Below are positions 8,263 through 16,833 of a stretch of 64,000 nt of DNA, one piece after another; within the stretch, counting starts at the first letter, position 1, and every line of letters begins with the position of its first letter. The notes beneath the pieces were generated by a model. That model did not search any database. It worked only from the letters and a program-made list of their open reading frames with translations, and had not been told where the DNA came from. The position numbers were made by a program, and so were the translations under genes. Source of the stretch: Kutzneria sp. 744 (GTDB lineage Bacteria > Actinomycetota > Actinomycetes > Mycobacteriales > Pseudonocardiaceae); contig NZ_KK037166.1 in NCBI RefSeq assembly GCF_000568255.1, positions 8,892,740 to 8,956,739 of the forward strand, read 5' to 3'.

Positions 8263-9519
8263 ATGACCTCGCTCAGTGACGCGGCGGTGTTCGAGCTTGA
8301 CGACCTCGACCGCCTGGACCAAGCGCTCGGCGGCGCGCGGGTGGTCGCGGTCGGCGAGAGCTCGCACTACAACCGCGAGCAGTACCTGCTGCGCGGCCGG
8401 CTGCTCCGGCACCTGGCCGAGCGGCACGGCTTTCGCGTGTACGCCATGGAAAGCGGCTTCGTGGAGGGCTGGGGCGTCGCCGACTGGGTGCGCGGCGACG
8501 ACTCTCGACCGCTCGGCGACGTGCTGGCCAACGGCATCACCGGGCTGATGGGCCTGTGGACCGAGATGCGCGACCACCTGACGTGGATGCGCGAGAACCG
8601 GATCGGCTTCTACGGCACCGACCTGCCCGGCTCGAACGCGTACACGCTGCCCGGCCTCGACCCCGTCCTTGCCTACCTGGCCGAGGCCGACCCGCAGTTC
8701 GAGGCCGACCCCCGCGTCCGGGAGATCGCGGTCGCGCTGTCCGGGCCGTCGGCGTTCTCGCAGCTCGTCTCCCTCGCCGCGTACACGCAGAGCGCCGACA
8801 AGGACAGCCTCAGCGCCGGCCTCGCCGACCTGCGCGCACGGCTGATCGCCGGCCGGATCGCTTACGTGCGAAGGACTTCCGCCGAGGCTTACGAGCGCGC
8901 GCTGCGGACCCTCGACGTCACCATCGGGCTCGACGGCACCGCACGGGGCATTGCGCGGGGCGACCAGGCCGGCGGCATGGAGGTCCGGGAGGCGACCATC
9001 GCCGGCATCGTCGAGTGGATCCTGCGGCGCGAGGAGCGGATCCTGTTGGTGGAGCACAACGCCCACGTGCAGCGGTTGCCCGCGGCGCTGCCCGGCACCC
9101 GTCCGATGACCACGATGGGCGTGCACCTGGCCGACCGGCTCGGCGCGGAGTACCGCGTCGTCGGGACCACCACCGGCGGCGGGCAGTCCCTCAACTACAC
9201 GGCCGGCTTCTTCGAGGGCGTGATGTTCGCCGACCTCGACGAGCCGAGGCCGGACAGCCTCGACGGGGTGATGGCCGCGAGCCGGGCCGGCGACGAGCCC
9301 TTCGCCGTTGACCTGCGCCGCCTCTCGCCGGCCGACGAGGCCGTGATCCGCGGCGCGAAGGAGCAGCGCTACGGCGTGGCCTACACCGAGGTCGACGCCA
9401 TGGGCGCGTACGACGTCCTGGTGCACCTTCCGCACGTCACCGGCGCCACCCTCGATCGCGACACCGTCGGCCACGCCGTGCCCGATGTCCGGGACCGGCT
9501 GCTCAAGTGTGACCGCTAG
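8263..9519 (+). CDS. Erythromycin esterase family protein
   Basis: A 418-residue member of the EreA/EreB-related family. Signature segments are GESSHYNREQ (residues ~31-40), a YAMESGF block, EMRDHLTWMRENRIGFYGTDLP, and LLVEHNAHVQR near residue 265, whose conserved Glu and His residues form the active site in studied relatives. True Ere enzymes open the macrolide lactone ring; most chromosomal actinomycete members have no tested substrate, so macrolide resistance is only a possibility. The ATG at 8263 follows a CAGGGGGAT ribosome site. It runs into the convergent permease gene with overlapping stop codons. Confidence 0.85.
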   Translation: MTSLSDAAVFELDDLDRLDQALGGARVVAVGESSHYNREQYLLRGRLLRHLAERHGFRVYAMESGFVEGWGVADWVRGDDSRPLGDVLANGITGLMGLWTEMRDHLTWMRENRIGFYGTDLPGSNAYTLPGLDPVLAYLAEADPQFEADPRVREIAVALSGPSAFSQLVSLAAYTQSADKDSLSAGLADLRARLIAGRIAYVRRTSAEAYERALRTLDVTIGLDGTARGIARGDQAGGMEVREATIAGIVEWILRREERILLVEHNAHVQRLPAALPGTRPMTTMGVHLADRLGAEYRVVGTTTGGGQSLNYTAGFFEGVMFADLDEPRPDSLDGVMAASRAGDEPFAVDLRRLSPADEAVIRGAKEQRYGVAYTEVDAMGAYDVLVHLPHVTGATLDRDTVGHAVPDVRDRLLKCDR

Positions 9520-10667
9520 CCCATGTGGTGATGGTGGTCGGCGTGCCCGTCGGCGTCGGGTGAGCCGCCCATCATCTTGAGCATGTCCCGTCCGCCGGAG
9601 CGGAAGAAGCGGACCACCAGGGCCAGGCCGAGCAGGATGAACACGATGTTGAGCCAGGTCGTGTAGTTCCACGAGATGCCGGCCTCGACGATGCGGGTGG
9701 CGCGGTCGGTGGGGGTGAGGCCGGTGACGCCGAACAGGAGCTCGACCAGGTAGCCGGCGCCGACGGCGGCGGCGTAGAACGTGCCGAAGACGAGCAGGGC
9801 CATCCGCGTGCCGTAGTACTTCCGGTAGATGTTGAGGATCGGCAGGATCATCAGGTCGGCGAAGACGAAGGCGACGACGCCGCCGAAGCTGATGCCGCCG
9901 GACCACAGCACGGCGGCCAGCGGCACGTTGCCGATGGAGCAGACGAAGCTGAGGATGGCCACGACCGGGCCGACGATCGGCCCCCAGATCGCGCTCAGCA
10001 CGGGATGGTCGGCCAGGAAGAAGCCCTGCCAGAACGCGTCGGGCACCCAGGCGGCGACCGCGCCGGCGATCAGCAGGCCGATGACCAGGTCCCGGAGGAT
10101 GGCCGCCCACTCCATCACGAACACGTGCGACACGGCGGTGAAACCCGCACGGGACAACAACTTCTGGCCGTTGAGGGACATGTCCATGGCGGCGTGGCCC
10201 TCCATCGAGCCGGCGATGCCCTTGTCGGCCTGAGCGCGCGCCGCGGTGACCAGCTGCGAGCGCAGGAACAGCCGGAACAGCAGGGCGACCAGCACGATCA
10301 TGATGGGCCCGCCGACGAACTCGGCCACGGTGAACTGCCAGCCCAGCAGCAGCGCGAGGATTACGCCCAGTTCGACCACCAGGTTGGTGGAGGCGATCTC
10401 GAAGGCCATCGCCGCGGTGAAGTTCGCGCCCTTGCGGAACAGGGCCCGGGCCAGCGCGACCGCCGCGTACGAACACGAGGAGGACGCGGCGCCGAGGCCG
10501 GCGGCGATGGTCAGCGACCGGGGCGAGTCGGTGCCGATCAGTCTGACCACTGTGGACCGTCGCACCACCGCCTGCACCACGGCCGACAGGGCGAAACCCA
10601 GGATCAGCGCCCAGAGGATCTCCCACGTCATCGATCCGGCCATGGCCAACGCATCCACGATGAACAT
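9516..10667 (-). CDS. Copper/zinc-efflux-type permease (ArsP_1/SO_0444-like)
   Basis: A 383-residue permease with about eight to ten membrane helices. The family-typical Cys-containing helix GAASSSCSYAAVALARALF lies near residue 57 and a second conserved FVCSIGNVPLAAVLW near residue 240. The last eleven residues are DGHADHHHHMG, a metal-binding His tail. Members of this permease family export arsenicals or Cu/Zn. The CsoR-type palindrome 11 bp upstream of the start argues for copper. No csoR gene is in the window, so control would be in trans. The stop overlaps that of the esterase gene (CTAG). Confidence 0.85.
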   Translation of the reverse strand: MFIVDALAMAGSMTWEILWALILGFALSAVVQAVVRRSTVVRLIGTDSPRSLTIAAGLGAASSSCSYAAVALARALFRKGANFTAAMAFEIASTNLVVELGVILALLLGWQFTVAEFVGGPIMIVLVALLFRLFLRSQLVTAARAQADKGIAGSMEGHAAMDMSLNGQKLLSRAGFTAVSHVFVMEWAAILRDLVIGLLIAGAVAAWVPDAFWQGFFLADHPVLSAIWGPIVGPVVAILSFVCSIGNVPLAAVLWSGGISFGGVVAFVFADLMILPILNIYRKYYGTRMALLVFGTFYAAAVGAGYLVELLFGVTGLTPTDRATRIVEAGISWNYTTWLNIVFILLGLALVVRFFRSGGRDMLKMMGGSPDADGHADHHHHMG

Positions 10668-10677
10668 GGGGGGAGCA

Positions 10678-10692
10678 TACCCCCTGGGGGTA
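10678..10692. promoter_or_regulatory. CsoR-like operator
   Basis: TACCCCCTGGGGGTA is a perfect 7-bp palindrome about a central T, the TACCC..GGGTA form bound by copper-sensing CsoR repressors. It sits 11 bp before the permease ATG, where a bound repressor would cover the transcription start. Identification of CsoR is from known operator shape, not tested. Confidence 0.65.
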
Positions 10693-10768
10693 ATTTCGCC
10701 AGAGGTGTGACCCTAAGCTTGAGATTTAAGGTTGGCGTGCCCACGACGGCACCCGGTTGATCATGGAT

Positions 10769-10826
10769 GAAGCCCTTGGTTGATCATTCCTTCCTGCGAC
10801 AGTCGGAAGATCACACCAAGGGCTTC
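10769..10826 (+). promoter_or_regulatory. Hairpin upstream of transposase start
   Basis: A perfect 12-bp inverted repeat, GAAGCCCTTGGT (10769-10780) and its complement (10815-10826), ends 1 bp before the transposase ATG. In a read-through transcript it would hide the ribosome site and limit transposase translation, a known trick of insertion sequences. This role is inferred from position. Confidence 0.55.
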
Positions 10827-10827
10827 G

Positions 10828-12243
10828 ATGATCAGTGTGCACCACACCAGCGCCACCGCTGTGCTGGGGGACCTGTCCGGGTTCCGTAAGGCGTTCTACC
10901 AGTGTCTGACCGCACGGGCGGACGCGTTGTTCGAGTTGGCCGACGCGGCACTGTGCGCCGAGGGACCGGTCACCTCGCTGGTCGAGTTATCACTGGCCAC
11001 CGAACACCGACGGGGCCACGGCACCCTGTACGACGGCCTGCGCCAGGGCAAGATCGACATCACCCGATTCCGCAACGTTGTCGCCCGCCAGTCGATCCCC
11101 CGCTGCGACGACGGCCGGATCGTGTTGGCCATCGACGTGAGCCACTGGCTACGCCCGGATGCGAACACCAGCCCGGAGCGGCTGTTCTGCCACACCTACG
11201 CACGCGGTCGCGGCCAAGCCCAGATCATCCCCGGCTGGCCCTACTCCTTCGTCGCCGCCCTGGAACCCGGCCGCACCTCGTGGACGGCGATGCTCGACGT
11301 GACGCGCGTGCGTCCCGACGATGACCACACCGACCTGGCCGCCACCCAACTCCGCGCCGTGGTGGACGCGCTGGTCACCGCCGGACACTGGCACGCCGGC
11401 GATCCGGAGATCTGGATCACCGGCGACAGCGGCTATGACGGTCCCCGCCTGGCATTCCTGCTGGCCGACCTCCCGGTCCAGGTGCTGGTGCGGCTACGGT
11501 CCGACCGGGTGCTCGCCTTCCCCGCGCCGCCACGGCAGCCCGGCGCCCGAGGCCGCGGCACCCGGCACGGAGCCCGGTTCGTGTTCGCTGATCCGGCGAC
11601 CTGGCCGGTCCCCGTGCACACCACGACGACCGACACCACCCGCTACGGCGCCGCCCACGCTCGCTCCTGGGACCGGTTGCACCCCAAGCTGACCCGCACG
11701 GGCGCCTGGGCCGACCACGCCGGCCACCTGCCGATCATGGAAGGCACGGTGATCCGGCTCCAGGTCGACCGGCTACCCGGCACCGGCACCCCGAAACCGT
11801 TGTGGCTGTGGCACTCCACGACCGCGGCAACCGCAGGGCAGGTGGATCGGCTGTGGCAGATGTTCCTGCGGCGCTTCGACCTGGAGCACACTTTCCGTTT
11901 CCTCAAACAAACTCTGGGCTGGACCACGCCTCGCGTCCGTACGCCCGGAGCCGCGGATCGATGGACCTGGCTGATGATCGCGGTCTACACCCAGCTTCGG
12001 CTGGCCCGTCACCTCGTGGAAGATCGACGGCGTCCCTGGGAGCGAAAGTCGGCAACACCTGCCCGGTTGTCCCCGACCCGGGTCCGGCGAGGTTTTCGCG
12101 CGGTTCGCCCGACGGCCGCTTTGCCTGCCAGCGCACCGAAATTCTCCCGGCCCGGTCCTGGACGTCCGACAGGGTCACGAAACTCCCGCCAAGCCCCGGT
12201 ACACGACCCCGGCAAGCCCAAAAAAACAGACATTGAGGGTTAA
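10828..12243 (+). CDS. IS701/IS4-like DDE transposase
   Basis: A 471-residue transposase of the common actinomycete group beginning MISVHHTSA. The catalytic aspartates appear in LAIDVSHWL and ITGDSGYDG, and the glutamate in FDLEHTFRFLKQTLGW, followed by the PRVRTPGAADRWTWL block. The C-terminus is basic. The stop codon lies inside the right terminal repeat. The ATG at 10828 is preferred to an upstream ATG at 10780 because family members begin there. It appears intact and probably active. Confidence 0.9.
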   Translation: MISVHHTSATAVLGDLSGFRKAFYQCLTARADALFELADAALCAEGPVTSLVELSLATEHRRGHGTLYDGLRQGKIDITRFRNVVARQSIPRCDDGRIVLAIDVSHWLRPDANTSPERLFCHTYARGRGQAQIIPGWPYSFVAALEPGRTSWTAMLDVTRVRPDDDHTDLAATQLRAVVDALVTAGHWHAGDPEIWITGDSGYDGPRLAFLLADLPVQVLVRLRSDRVLAFPAPPRQPGARGRGTRHGARFVFADPATWPVPVHTTTTDTTRYGAAHARSWDRLHPKLTRTGAWADHAGHLPIMEGTVIRLQVDRLPGTGTPKPLWLWHSTTAATAGQVDRLWQMFLRRFDLEHTFRFLKQTLGWTTPRVRTPGAADRWTWLMIAVYTQLRLARHLVEDRRRPWERKSATPARLSPTRVRRGFRAVRPTAALPASAPKFSRPGPGRPTGSRNSRQAPVHDPGKPKKTDIEG

Positions 12244-12265
12244 ATCTCAAGCTAAGGTGGCGTTC

Positions 12266-12973
12266 ATGAACGATCCAGTGCTGCTGATCACCGGCGGCTC
12301 CAGCGGACTCGGCGCCGCCACCGCGGTCGCCGCCGCGCGGGCGGGCTACCGCCTCGTCCTCACCGCCCGCCGCGCCGACCGGCTCCAGGCGTTCGCCGCC
12401 GACCTCGGCCCGGCCGACCGGGTGCTCACGCTGCCCTGTGACGTCGGCGACTGGGGGCAGATCAGCGGGGTCGTGGACCGGGTCGAGGAGACGTTCGGCC
12501 GCCTGGACGCCGTGTTCGCCAACGCCGGCAGCAGCGTCGGCACCTCGTTCCTCGGCCGCTCCGGCGAGGATCCCGAGCTGTGGCGGGAAATGGTCGTCAC
12601 CAACGTGTGCGGCCCGGCCTACACCGCCCGCGCCGCCCTCCCGGCGCTCGTGCGCTCGGGCGGCCACCTCGTGCTCACCGGCTCCGCCTCCGGCCGCGGG
12701 GTGCGCCCCGGCAGCCTGTACTCGGCCACGAAATGGGCCGTCACCGGCATGGCCCAGGCCATCCGGGCCGAATGCGTCGGCACGGGCGTGCGGGTGACGA
12801 TCATCCAACCGGGACTGGTGGACACCGAGGCCATCCCGGCCGACCGCAAGGCCGATCCCAAGCTGGAGCCGGCCGACGTGGCCCGGGCCGTGCTGTACGC
12901 GCTGGACCAGCCGTCCACTGTGGACGTGAACGAGATCGTGATCCGGCCGGTGGGGCAGGACGCCTACAAGTAG
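12266..12973 (+). CDS. Short-chain dehydrogenase/reductase
   Basis: A 235-residue classical SDR. Cofactor motif TGGSSGLG at residues ~8-15, ARRADR after the second strand, an NAG motif (FANAGSS), the catalytic Ser in GSASG and the YSATK tyrosine/lysine pair. An Arg-rich second strand end favours NADP(H). Substrate unknown. The ATG at 12266 is used; the longer open frame reaches back into the insertion sequence. Its AAGGTGG ribosome site straddles the right-hand target duplication, so the insertion left the start intact but removed whatever promoter lay upstream. It converges with the GlxA-like gene, 1 bp apart. Confidence 0.85.
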   Translation: MNDPVLLITGGSSGLGAATAVAAARAGYRLVLTARRADRLQAFAADLGPADRVLTLPCDVGDWGQISGVVDRVEETFGRLDAVFANAGSSVGTSFLGRSGEDPELWREMVVTNVCGPAYTARAALPALVRSGGHLVLTGSASGRGVRPGSLYSATKWAVTGMAQAIRAECVGTGVRVTIIQPGLVDTEAIPADRKADPKLEPADVARAVLYALDQPSTVDVNEIVIRPVGQDAYK

Positions 12974-12974
12974 G

Positions 12975-13934
12975 TCACCGGCACGTGAAGCTGCGGCGGT
13001 AGGCCAGCGGGGCAACGCCGACCGCGGCATTGAGATGTTGGCGCAGCCCGGCCGTGGTGCCGAAGCCGGCGTCACGGGCGATCCGCTCCACCGTCAGCTC
13101 CGTGGACTCCAGCAGGTGCCGGGCCCGCTCCACCCGTTCGCGCAGCAGCCACTGCCCGGGGCTGAGGCCGGTCTCCTCGCGGAAGCGCCGGGTGAAGGTG
13201 CGCACGCTCATCCGGGCGTGCTCGGCCAGCCGCCGCAGGTCGAGGGGCTGGTCGAGGTGCTCGCTCATCCACTGCCGGGTCGCCGACGTGCCGGCGTCGG
13301 TGACCTCGGGCACCGGCCGTTCGATGAACTGCCGCTGGCCACCCTCCCGCCAGGCCGGCACGACGACGCGACGGGCGGTGTGGTTGGCGACCTCGCTGCC
13401 GTGGTCGGTGCGCACGATGTGCAGGCACAGGTCGATGCCGGCCGCCGCGCCGGCCGAGGTCAGCACCGTGCCGTCGTCCACGAACAGCACGTCCGGGGTC
13501 ACCTTGACCTGCGGAAACATCTCCGCCATCGCGCCGGCGTGACACCAGTGGGTGGTCGCCTCGCGGCCGTCGAGCTTGCCCGCCGCGGCCAGCACGAACG
13601 CCCCGGTGCAGATCGACACCCACCTCGCCGTCGCCGGCACGGTGTCCAAGGCGGCGGCTAGTTCCGGCGGCAGCTCCGTGCTGGTCATCAGCGGACCTTC
13701 GTACGGACCGGGGATGACGACGGTGTCGGCCGTGGCCAGGATCTCCGGGCCGTGGTCGGGCATCAGCCGGAAGCCGGCGGTCGTCCGCACCGGGCCACCG
13801 TCAAGGGTGCAGGTCAGCGTCTCGTACAGCGGCTGGCCGGCGGACAGCGACGCCGAGGTGAACACCCTGGAGGCGATGCTCAGGTCGAACGCCACCACGT
13901 CGTCGAGGGCCAGCACCACCACACGATGGGTCAT
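12975..13934 (-). CDS. GlxA-family transcriptional regulator (DJ-1/PfpI plus AraC)
   Basis: A 319-residue two-domain regulator. Residues 1-170 form a DJ-1/PfpI (glutamine-amidotransferase-like) domain with VVLALDDVVAFDLS and the nucleophile-elbow sequence VSICTGAFVLAAAG. Residues ~215-319 form an AraC-type double helix-turn-helix with MSVRTFTRRFREETG and RIARDAGFGTTAGLRQHL. The ATG at 13934 is used. It is divergent from the MFS gene with 71 bp between, so it probably controls that transporter and itself. The DJ-1 domain is taken to bind a small ligand; which one is unknown. Confidence 0.9.
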   Translation of the reverse strand: MTHRVVVLALDDVVAFDLSIASRVFTSASLSAGQPLYETLTCTLDGGPVRTTAGFRLMPDHGPEILATADTVVIPGPYEGPLMTSTELPPELAAALDTVPATARWVSICTGAFVLAAAGKLDGREATTHWCHAGAMAEMFPQVKVTPDVLFVDDGTVLTSAGAAAGIDLCLHIVRTDHGSEVANHTARRVVVPAWREGGQRQFIERPVPEVTDAGTSATRQWMSEHLDQPLDLRRLAEHARMSVRTFTRRFREETGLSPGQWLLRERVERARHLLESTELTVERIARDAGFGTTAGLRQHLNAAVGVAPLAYRRSFTCR

Positions 13935-14005
13935 GGCCCGATTCTTGCACATAGTGGCTTGCGGGCCACTCGTTCGATCCGGGCGGACTTGTCAGGATCT
14001 CCACC

Positions 14006-15274
14006 GTGTTCAAGCTGCATCGCGCCTGGTGGGTAGCCGCCGTCACCTTCGTCGCGCTCGTCGGCGCGGCCGGATTCCGGGCCACCCCCGGCGTCCTGAT
14101 GAACCCCCTGCACGCCGAGTTCGGCTGGTCGATGGGCACGATCTCGGCCGCCGTCTCCGTCAACCTCGCGCTGTACGGCCTGACCTCGCCGTTCGCCGCC
14201 GCGCTGATGGAACGCTTCGGCATCCGCCGGGTCGTGTCCATCGCCCTGCTGGTGGTCGCCGCCGGCAGCGGGCTGACGGTGTTCATGACCGCGAGCTGGG
14301 AACTCGTCCTCTGCTGGGGCGTGTTGGTCGGCCTCGGCACGGGGTCGATGGCGCTGGCCTTCGTCGCCACCGTGACCAACGCCTGGTTCGTCAAGCACCG
14401 GGGCGTCGTCACCGGCGTGCTCACCGCCGGCGGGGCCGCCGGGCAGCTGGTCTTCCTGCCGGTGCTGGCCTCCATCGCCGACTCCGCCGGCTGGCGCGTC
14501 GCCGCGCTGACGGTCGCCGCCGCGGCGCTCATCGTGGTGCCGCTGGTGGCCTGGCTGCTGCGGGACCGCCCCGAGGACATCGGCCTGTTGGCGTACGGGG
14601 CGACCAAGCCCCAGCCCAAGCCGGTGATCACGGTCGGAGCCGGCCGCCGGGCCGTCCAGGTGCTGGCCGGCGCGGCCAGGACCCGCAACTTCTGGCTCCT
14701 GGCCGCCGGGTTCGCCATCTGCGGGGCCACCACCAACGGCCTCGTCGGCACGCACTTCATCCCCGCCGCCATGGACCACGGCATGGGGGAGACCGCCGCC
14801 GCTTCGCTGCTCGCGCTGGTCGGCGTGTTCGACATCGCCGGCACCATCTTCTCCGGCTGGCTCACCGACCGCGTCGACTCCCGGGTGCTGCTCGGCGCCT
14901 ACTACGGCCTGCGCGGGCTGTCCCTGTTCGCGCTGCCCAGCTTGTTCGCCGGCAGCACCCAGCCCAGCATGCTTGTGTTCATCGTGTTCTACGGCCTGGA
15001 CTGGGTCGCCACCGTGCCGCCGACCGTCGCCCTGTGCCGGCGCTACTACGGCACCGCCGGCTCCATCGTGTTCGGCTGGGTCTTCGCCTCGCACCAGGTC
15101 GGCGCCGCCTTCGCCGCTGTGGCCGCCGGCATCGTCCGCGACCAGCTCGGCAACTACGACCTGGCCTGGTACATCGCCGGCCTCCTCAGCTGCCTCGCCG
15201 CCGTCCTGTCCCTCTTGCTCCTGGCCACCCGCCGCCGTGTGCCCGCCACCCCCGAACCCTCGATGGCCACCTGA
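14006..15274 (+). CDS. MFS transporter
   Basis: A 422-residue major facilitator with twelve membrane helices, resembling the oxalate/formate or monocarboxylate antiporter branch. After helix 2 it carries the loop ALMERFGIRRVVSI, and the second half has the matching GWLTDRVDSRVLLGAYYG loop. It starts at GTG 14006, preceded by AGGA. It is divergent from the GlxA-type regulator, a common regulator/transporter pairing. Direction and substrate are not visible from sequence. Confidence 0.85.
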   Translation: MFKLHRAWWVAAVTFVALVGAAGFRATPGVLMNPLHAEFGWSMGTISAAVSVNLALYGLTSPFAAALMERFGIRRVVSIALLVVAAGSGLTVFMTASWELVLCWGVLVGLGTGSMALAFVATVTNAWFVKHRGVVTGVLTAGGAAGQLVFLPVLASIADSAGWRVAALTVAAAALIVVPLVAWLLRDRPEDIGLLAYGATKPQPKPVITVGAGRRAVQVLAGAARTRNFWLLAAGFAICGATTNGLVGTHFIPAAMDHGMGETAAASLLALVGVFDIAGTIFSGWLTDRVDSRVLLGAYYGLRGLSLFALPSLFAGSTQPSMLVFIVFYGLDWVATVPPTVALCRRYYGTAGSIVFGWVFASHQVGAAFAAVAAGIVRDQLGNYDLAWYIAGLLSCLAAVLSLLLLATRRRVPATPEPSMAT

Positions 15275-15464
15275 TGCAGGGAAGGACGCCTCCGCCTGGC
15301 CTTTGACGGTTTACGAGGGGACTTGTTCAGCCAGCACCGTGCATGTCTCAGAGTAAGAAGGGTTATCGGAGGGACGCAACGGTCCTATCCGGCTGGAATT
15401 CCATGACAGCCACTACCGATAGTGGCGAGGGCGTCGGTGCACTTCGCGCCTCTCTTCCCTGCAT
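15274..15464. repeat. Degenerate, split copy of the ATGCAGGGAAGG hairpin element
   Basis: The left 18 bases (15274-15291, ATGCAGGGAAGGACGCCT) match the left arm of the intact element at 18233-18289. A partial right arm, CTTCCCTGCAT, lies at 15454-15464. About 160 bases separate them, including a small perfect hairpin (CCACTA-N4-TAGTGG, 15410-15425). It occupies the convergent gap between the MFS and speE-like genes and may still work as a terminator. Confidence 0.5.
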
Positions 15465-15468
15465 AACC

Positions 15469-16341
15469 TCAGCCCTGGTGGCGGACTCGGTACGGGGGCA
15501 CGGAGTTGCCGGCGAGGGCCTCGGCGTCGATGGACACCGGGCGGTAGCCGAGGCCGGGCAGCCGGGACTGCATCAGGGCCGTCGGGTCCGCGACCTCGTC
15601 GGCGCGGCCGAACAGGTACGCCCACTCGTGCTCGTCCGAGCCGTAGTACGCGGTGGTGCCGAAGACCTCGGTGAACCGCCGCCACGAGGTGAGCAGAGTC
15701 TGGTTGCGCCACATGGTCTGGCAGCCGGCCTGGGTGACGACCACGCCACCGGGCGCGAGGACGGCCTTGCACATGGTGAGGAACTCGGTGCCGTAGAGCC
15801 GGTTGTGCTGGGCCTCCTCCTCACGCTCGTCGGGCAGGTCGACCAGCACGATGTCGTAGCGCTGGTCCCCGTCGGCCGCGTCGACCAGGTACTGCCAGCC
15901 GTCGGCGTAGTGCACCGTCACGGGACCCTCGCCGCGCTCGGCGCGGGCCAGCTCCTCGGGGGTGTAGCCGTACGGCAGGTGCTCGGCGCAGAGCTTCACG
16001 GCCTGGGTGTCGATGTCGACGTGGTCGACGCGGGTCGCGCCGGCGGCCACGGCCATCTGGCACACGACGCCCTCGCTGGAGCCGACGACGAGCACGGAGG
16101 AGATCTTGTCGGCCAGCAGCAGCGCCGGCACCATCAGCGCCTCGTGATAGGTCAGCTGGCTGAACTCGGTGCTCTGCCGGTCGTTGTCGCAGAACAGCGA
16201 CACGCCCTGCTCGGTGCGGGCGATCACCACGTGTTGGAAGGCGGTGTCACCCTCCCACAGCACGTCGTGCAGGTCCCACACGCGGGTCAGCCCGTGGCCG
16301 ACCGGCTCGTGGATCTGGGTGGTTCGTTCCAACGTGGTCAC
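15469..16341 (-). CDS. speE: Spermidine synthase-like aminopropyltransferase
   Basis: A 290-residue Rossmann-fold protein of the spermidine synthase family. Visible are VLWEGDTAFQHVVIARTEQG (the beta-sheet entry with a Q-H pair), a TYHEALMVPALLL segment, the cofactor loop VLVVGSSEGVVCQMA, VDIDTQAVKLC and YDIVLVDLPDE. It would move the aminopropyl group of decarboxylated SAM to putrescine. The gatekeeping loop reads VDLPDE, slightly unlike the usual D-x-x-D-P, so acceptor specificity is open. GTG 16341 is the likely start. It ends the three-gene polyamine operon. Confidence 0.8.
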   Translation of the reverse strand: MTTLERTTQIHEPVGHGLTRVWDLHDVLWEGDTAFQHVVIARTEQGVSLFCDNDRQSTEFSQLTYHEALMVPALLLADKISSVLVVGSSEGVVCQMAVAAGATRVDHVDIDTQAVKLCAEHLPYGYTPEELARAERGEGPVTVHYADGWQYLVDAADGDQRYDIVLVDLPDEREEEAQHNRLYGTEFLTMCKAVLAPGGVVVTQAGCQTMWRNQTLLTSWRRFTEVFGTTAYYGSDEHEWAYLFGRADEVADPTALMQSRLPGLGYRPVSIDAEALAGNSVPPYRVRHQG

Positions 16342-16376
16342 TAGGTACTCGCAATCTTCTTGTCAGGCAAGGGAAG

Positions 16377-16760
16377 TCAGTCGTCCTTGCCGCGGCGGAT
16401 GGTCTTCGCGTGCACGACGGGCGTGCGCAGCGCCTCGGCGAGCAGCTGCACGGCGACCTCGGGTTTGGCCCGGTGGCCGCAGGTGAAGACGTCGACGAAG
16501 ACCGACCCGATCTCTGGGTAGGTGTGCAGCGAGGCGTGCGACTCCGACAGCAGCGCCAACACGGTGACCCCCTGCGGCTCGAACCGCTTGGAGGTCACGT
16601 CCAACACGGTCGCCCCGGCCTGATCCAGCGCACTCGTCAGGATGTCCCGCAACAACGCCTCGTCATTGAGCAGATCGGCGTCGATGCCCTCCATCTCCGC
16701 GAGGACATGCTGTCCGGTGAACGACCCGACGGTCTGCACCGAGCCCAGTACTCCGGTCAT
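16377..16760 (-). CDS. speD: S-adenosylmethionine decarboxylase proenzyme
   Basis: A 127-residue class 1 prokaryotic SpeD. The self-cleavage site ESHASLHTYPE is complete; cleavage before the first Ser of HAS makes the pyruvoyl group that decarboxylates SAM. The downstream VDVFTCGH holds the conserved Cys. ATG 16760 follows a GGGAG ribosome site. It lies between the ornithine decarboxylase and the aminopropyltransferase, giving the three steps ornithine to putrescine, SAM to decarboxylated SAM, and their union to spermidine. Confidence 0.95.
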   Translation of the reverse strand: MTGVLGSVQTVGSFTGQHVLAEMEGIDADLLNDEALLRDILTSALDQAGATVLDVTSKRFEPQGVTVLALLSESHASLHTYPEIGSVFVDVFTCGHRAKPEVAVQLLAEALRTPVVHAKTIRRGKDD

Positions 16761-16788
16761 CTATCACTCCCTACTGTTCCAGGTGAAG

Positions 16789-16810
16789 GCAGACCTCCGG
16801 CGAGGTCTGC
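16789..16810 (-). terminator. Intra-operon hairpin before speD
   Basis: GCAGACCT (16789-16796) pairs with AGGTCTGC (16803-16810) over a 6-base loop, in the gap between the decarboxylase and speD. It may attenuate transcription or stabilise the upstream message. No T run follows. Confidence 0.5.
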
Positions 16811-16833
16811 ACGCAAAATCGGGGTGGGCCCGC

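Larger units (their letters stand above)
10718..12251 (+). mobile_element. Complete insertion sequence with DDE transposase
   Basis: Bounded by perfect 12-bp terminal inverted repeats (CTTGAGATTTAA at 10718-10729; its complement at 12240-12251) and flanked by the direct repeat CTAAG (10713-10717 and 12252-12256). A 4-bp CTAA duplication in the YTAR style of the IS701 family is also possible because the next base is G on both sides. Intact ends, target duplication and a full-length transposase suggest recent insertion. It entered between the CsoR-like operator and the SDR gene. Confidence 0.85.

Noticed and set aside
8263..12973. Esterase, permease, SDR and neighbours as a biosynthetic gene cluster
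   Set aside because: Directions alternate, no core synthase is present and families are unrelated; ordinary accessory chromosomal genes explain them better.
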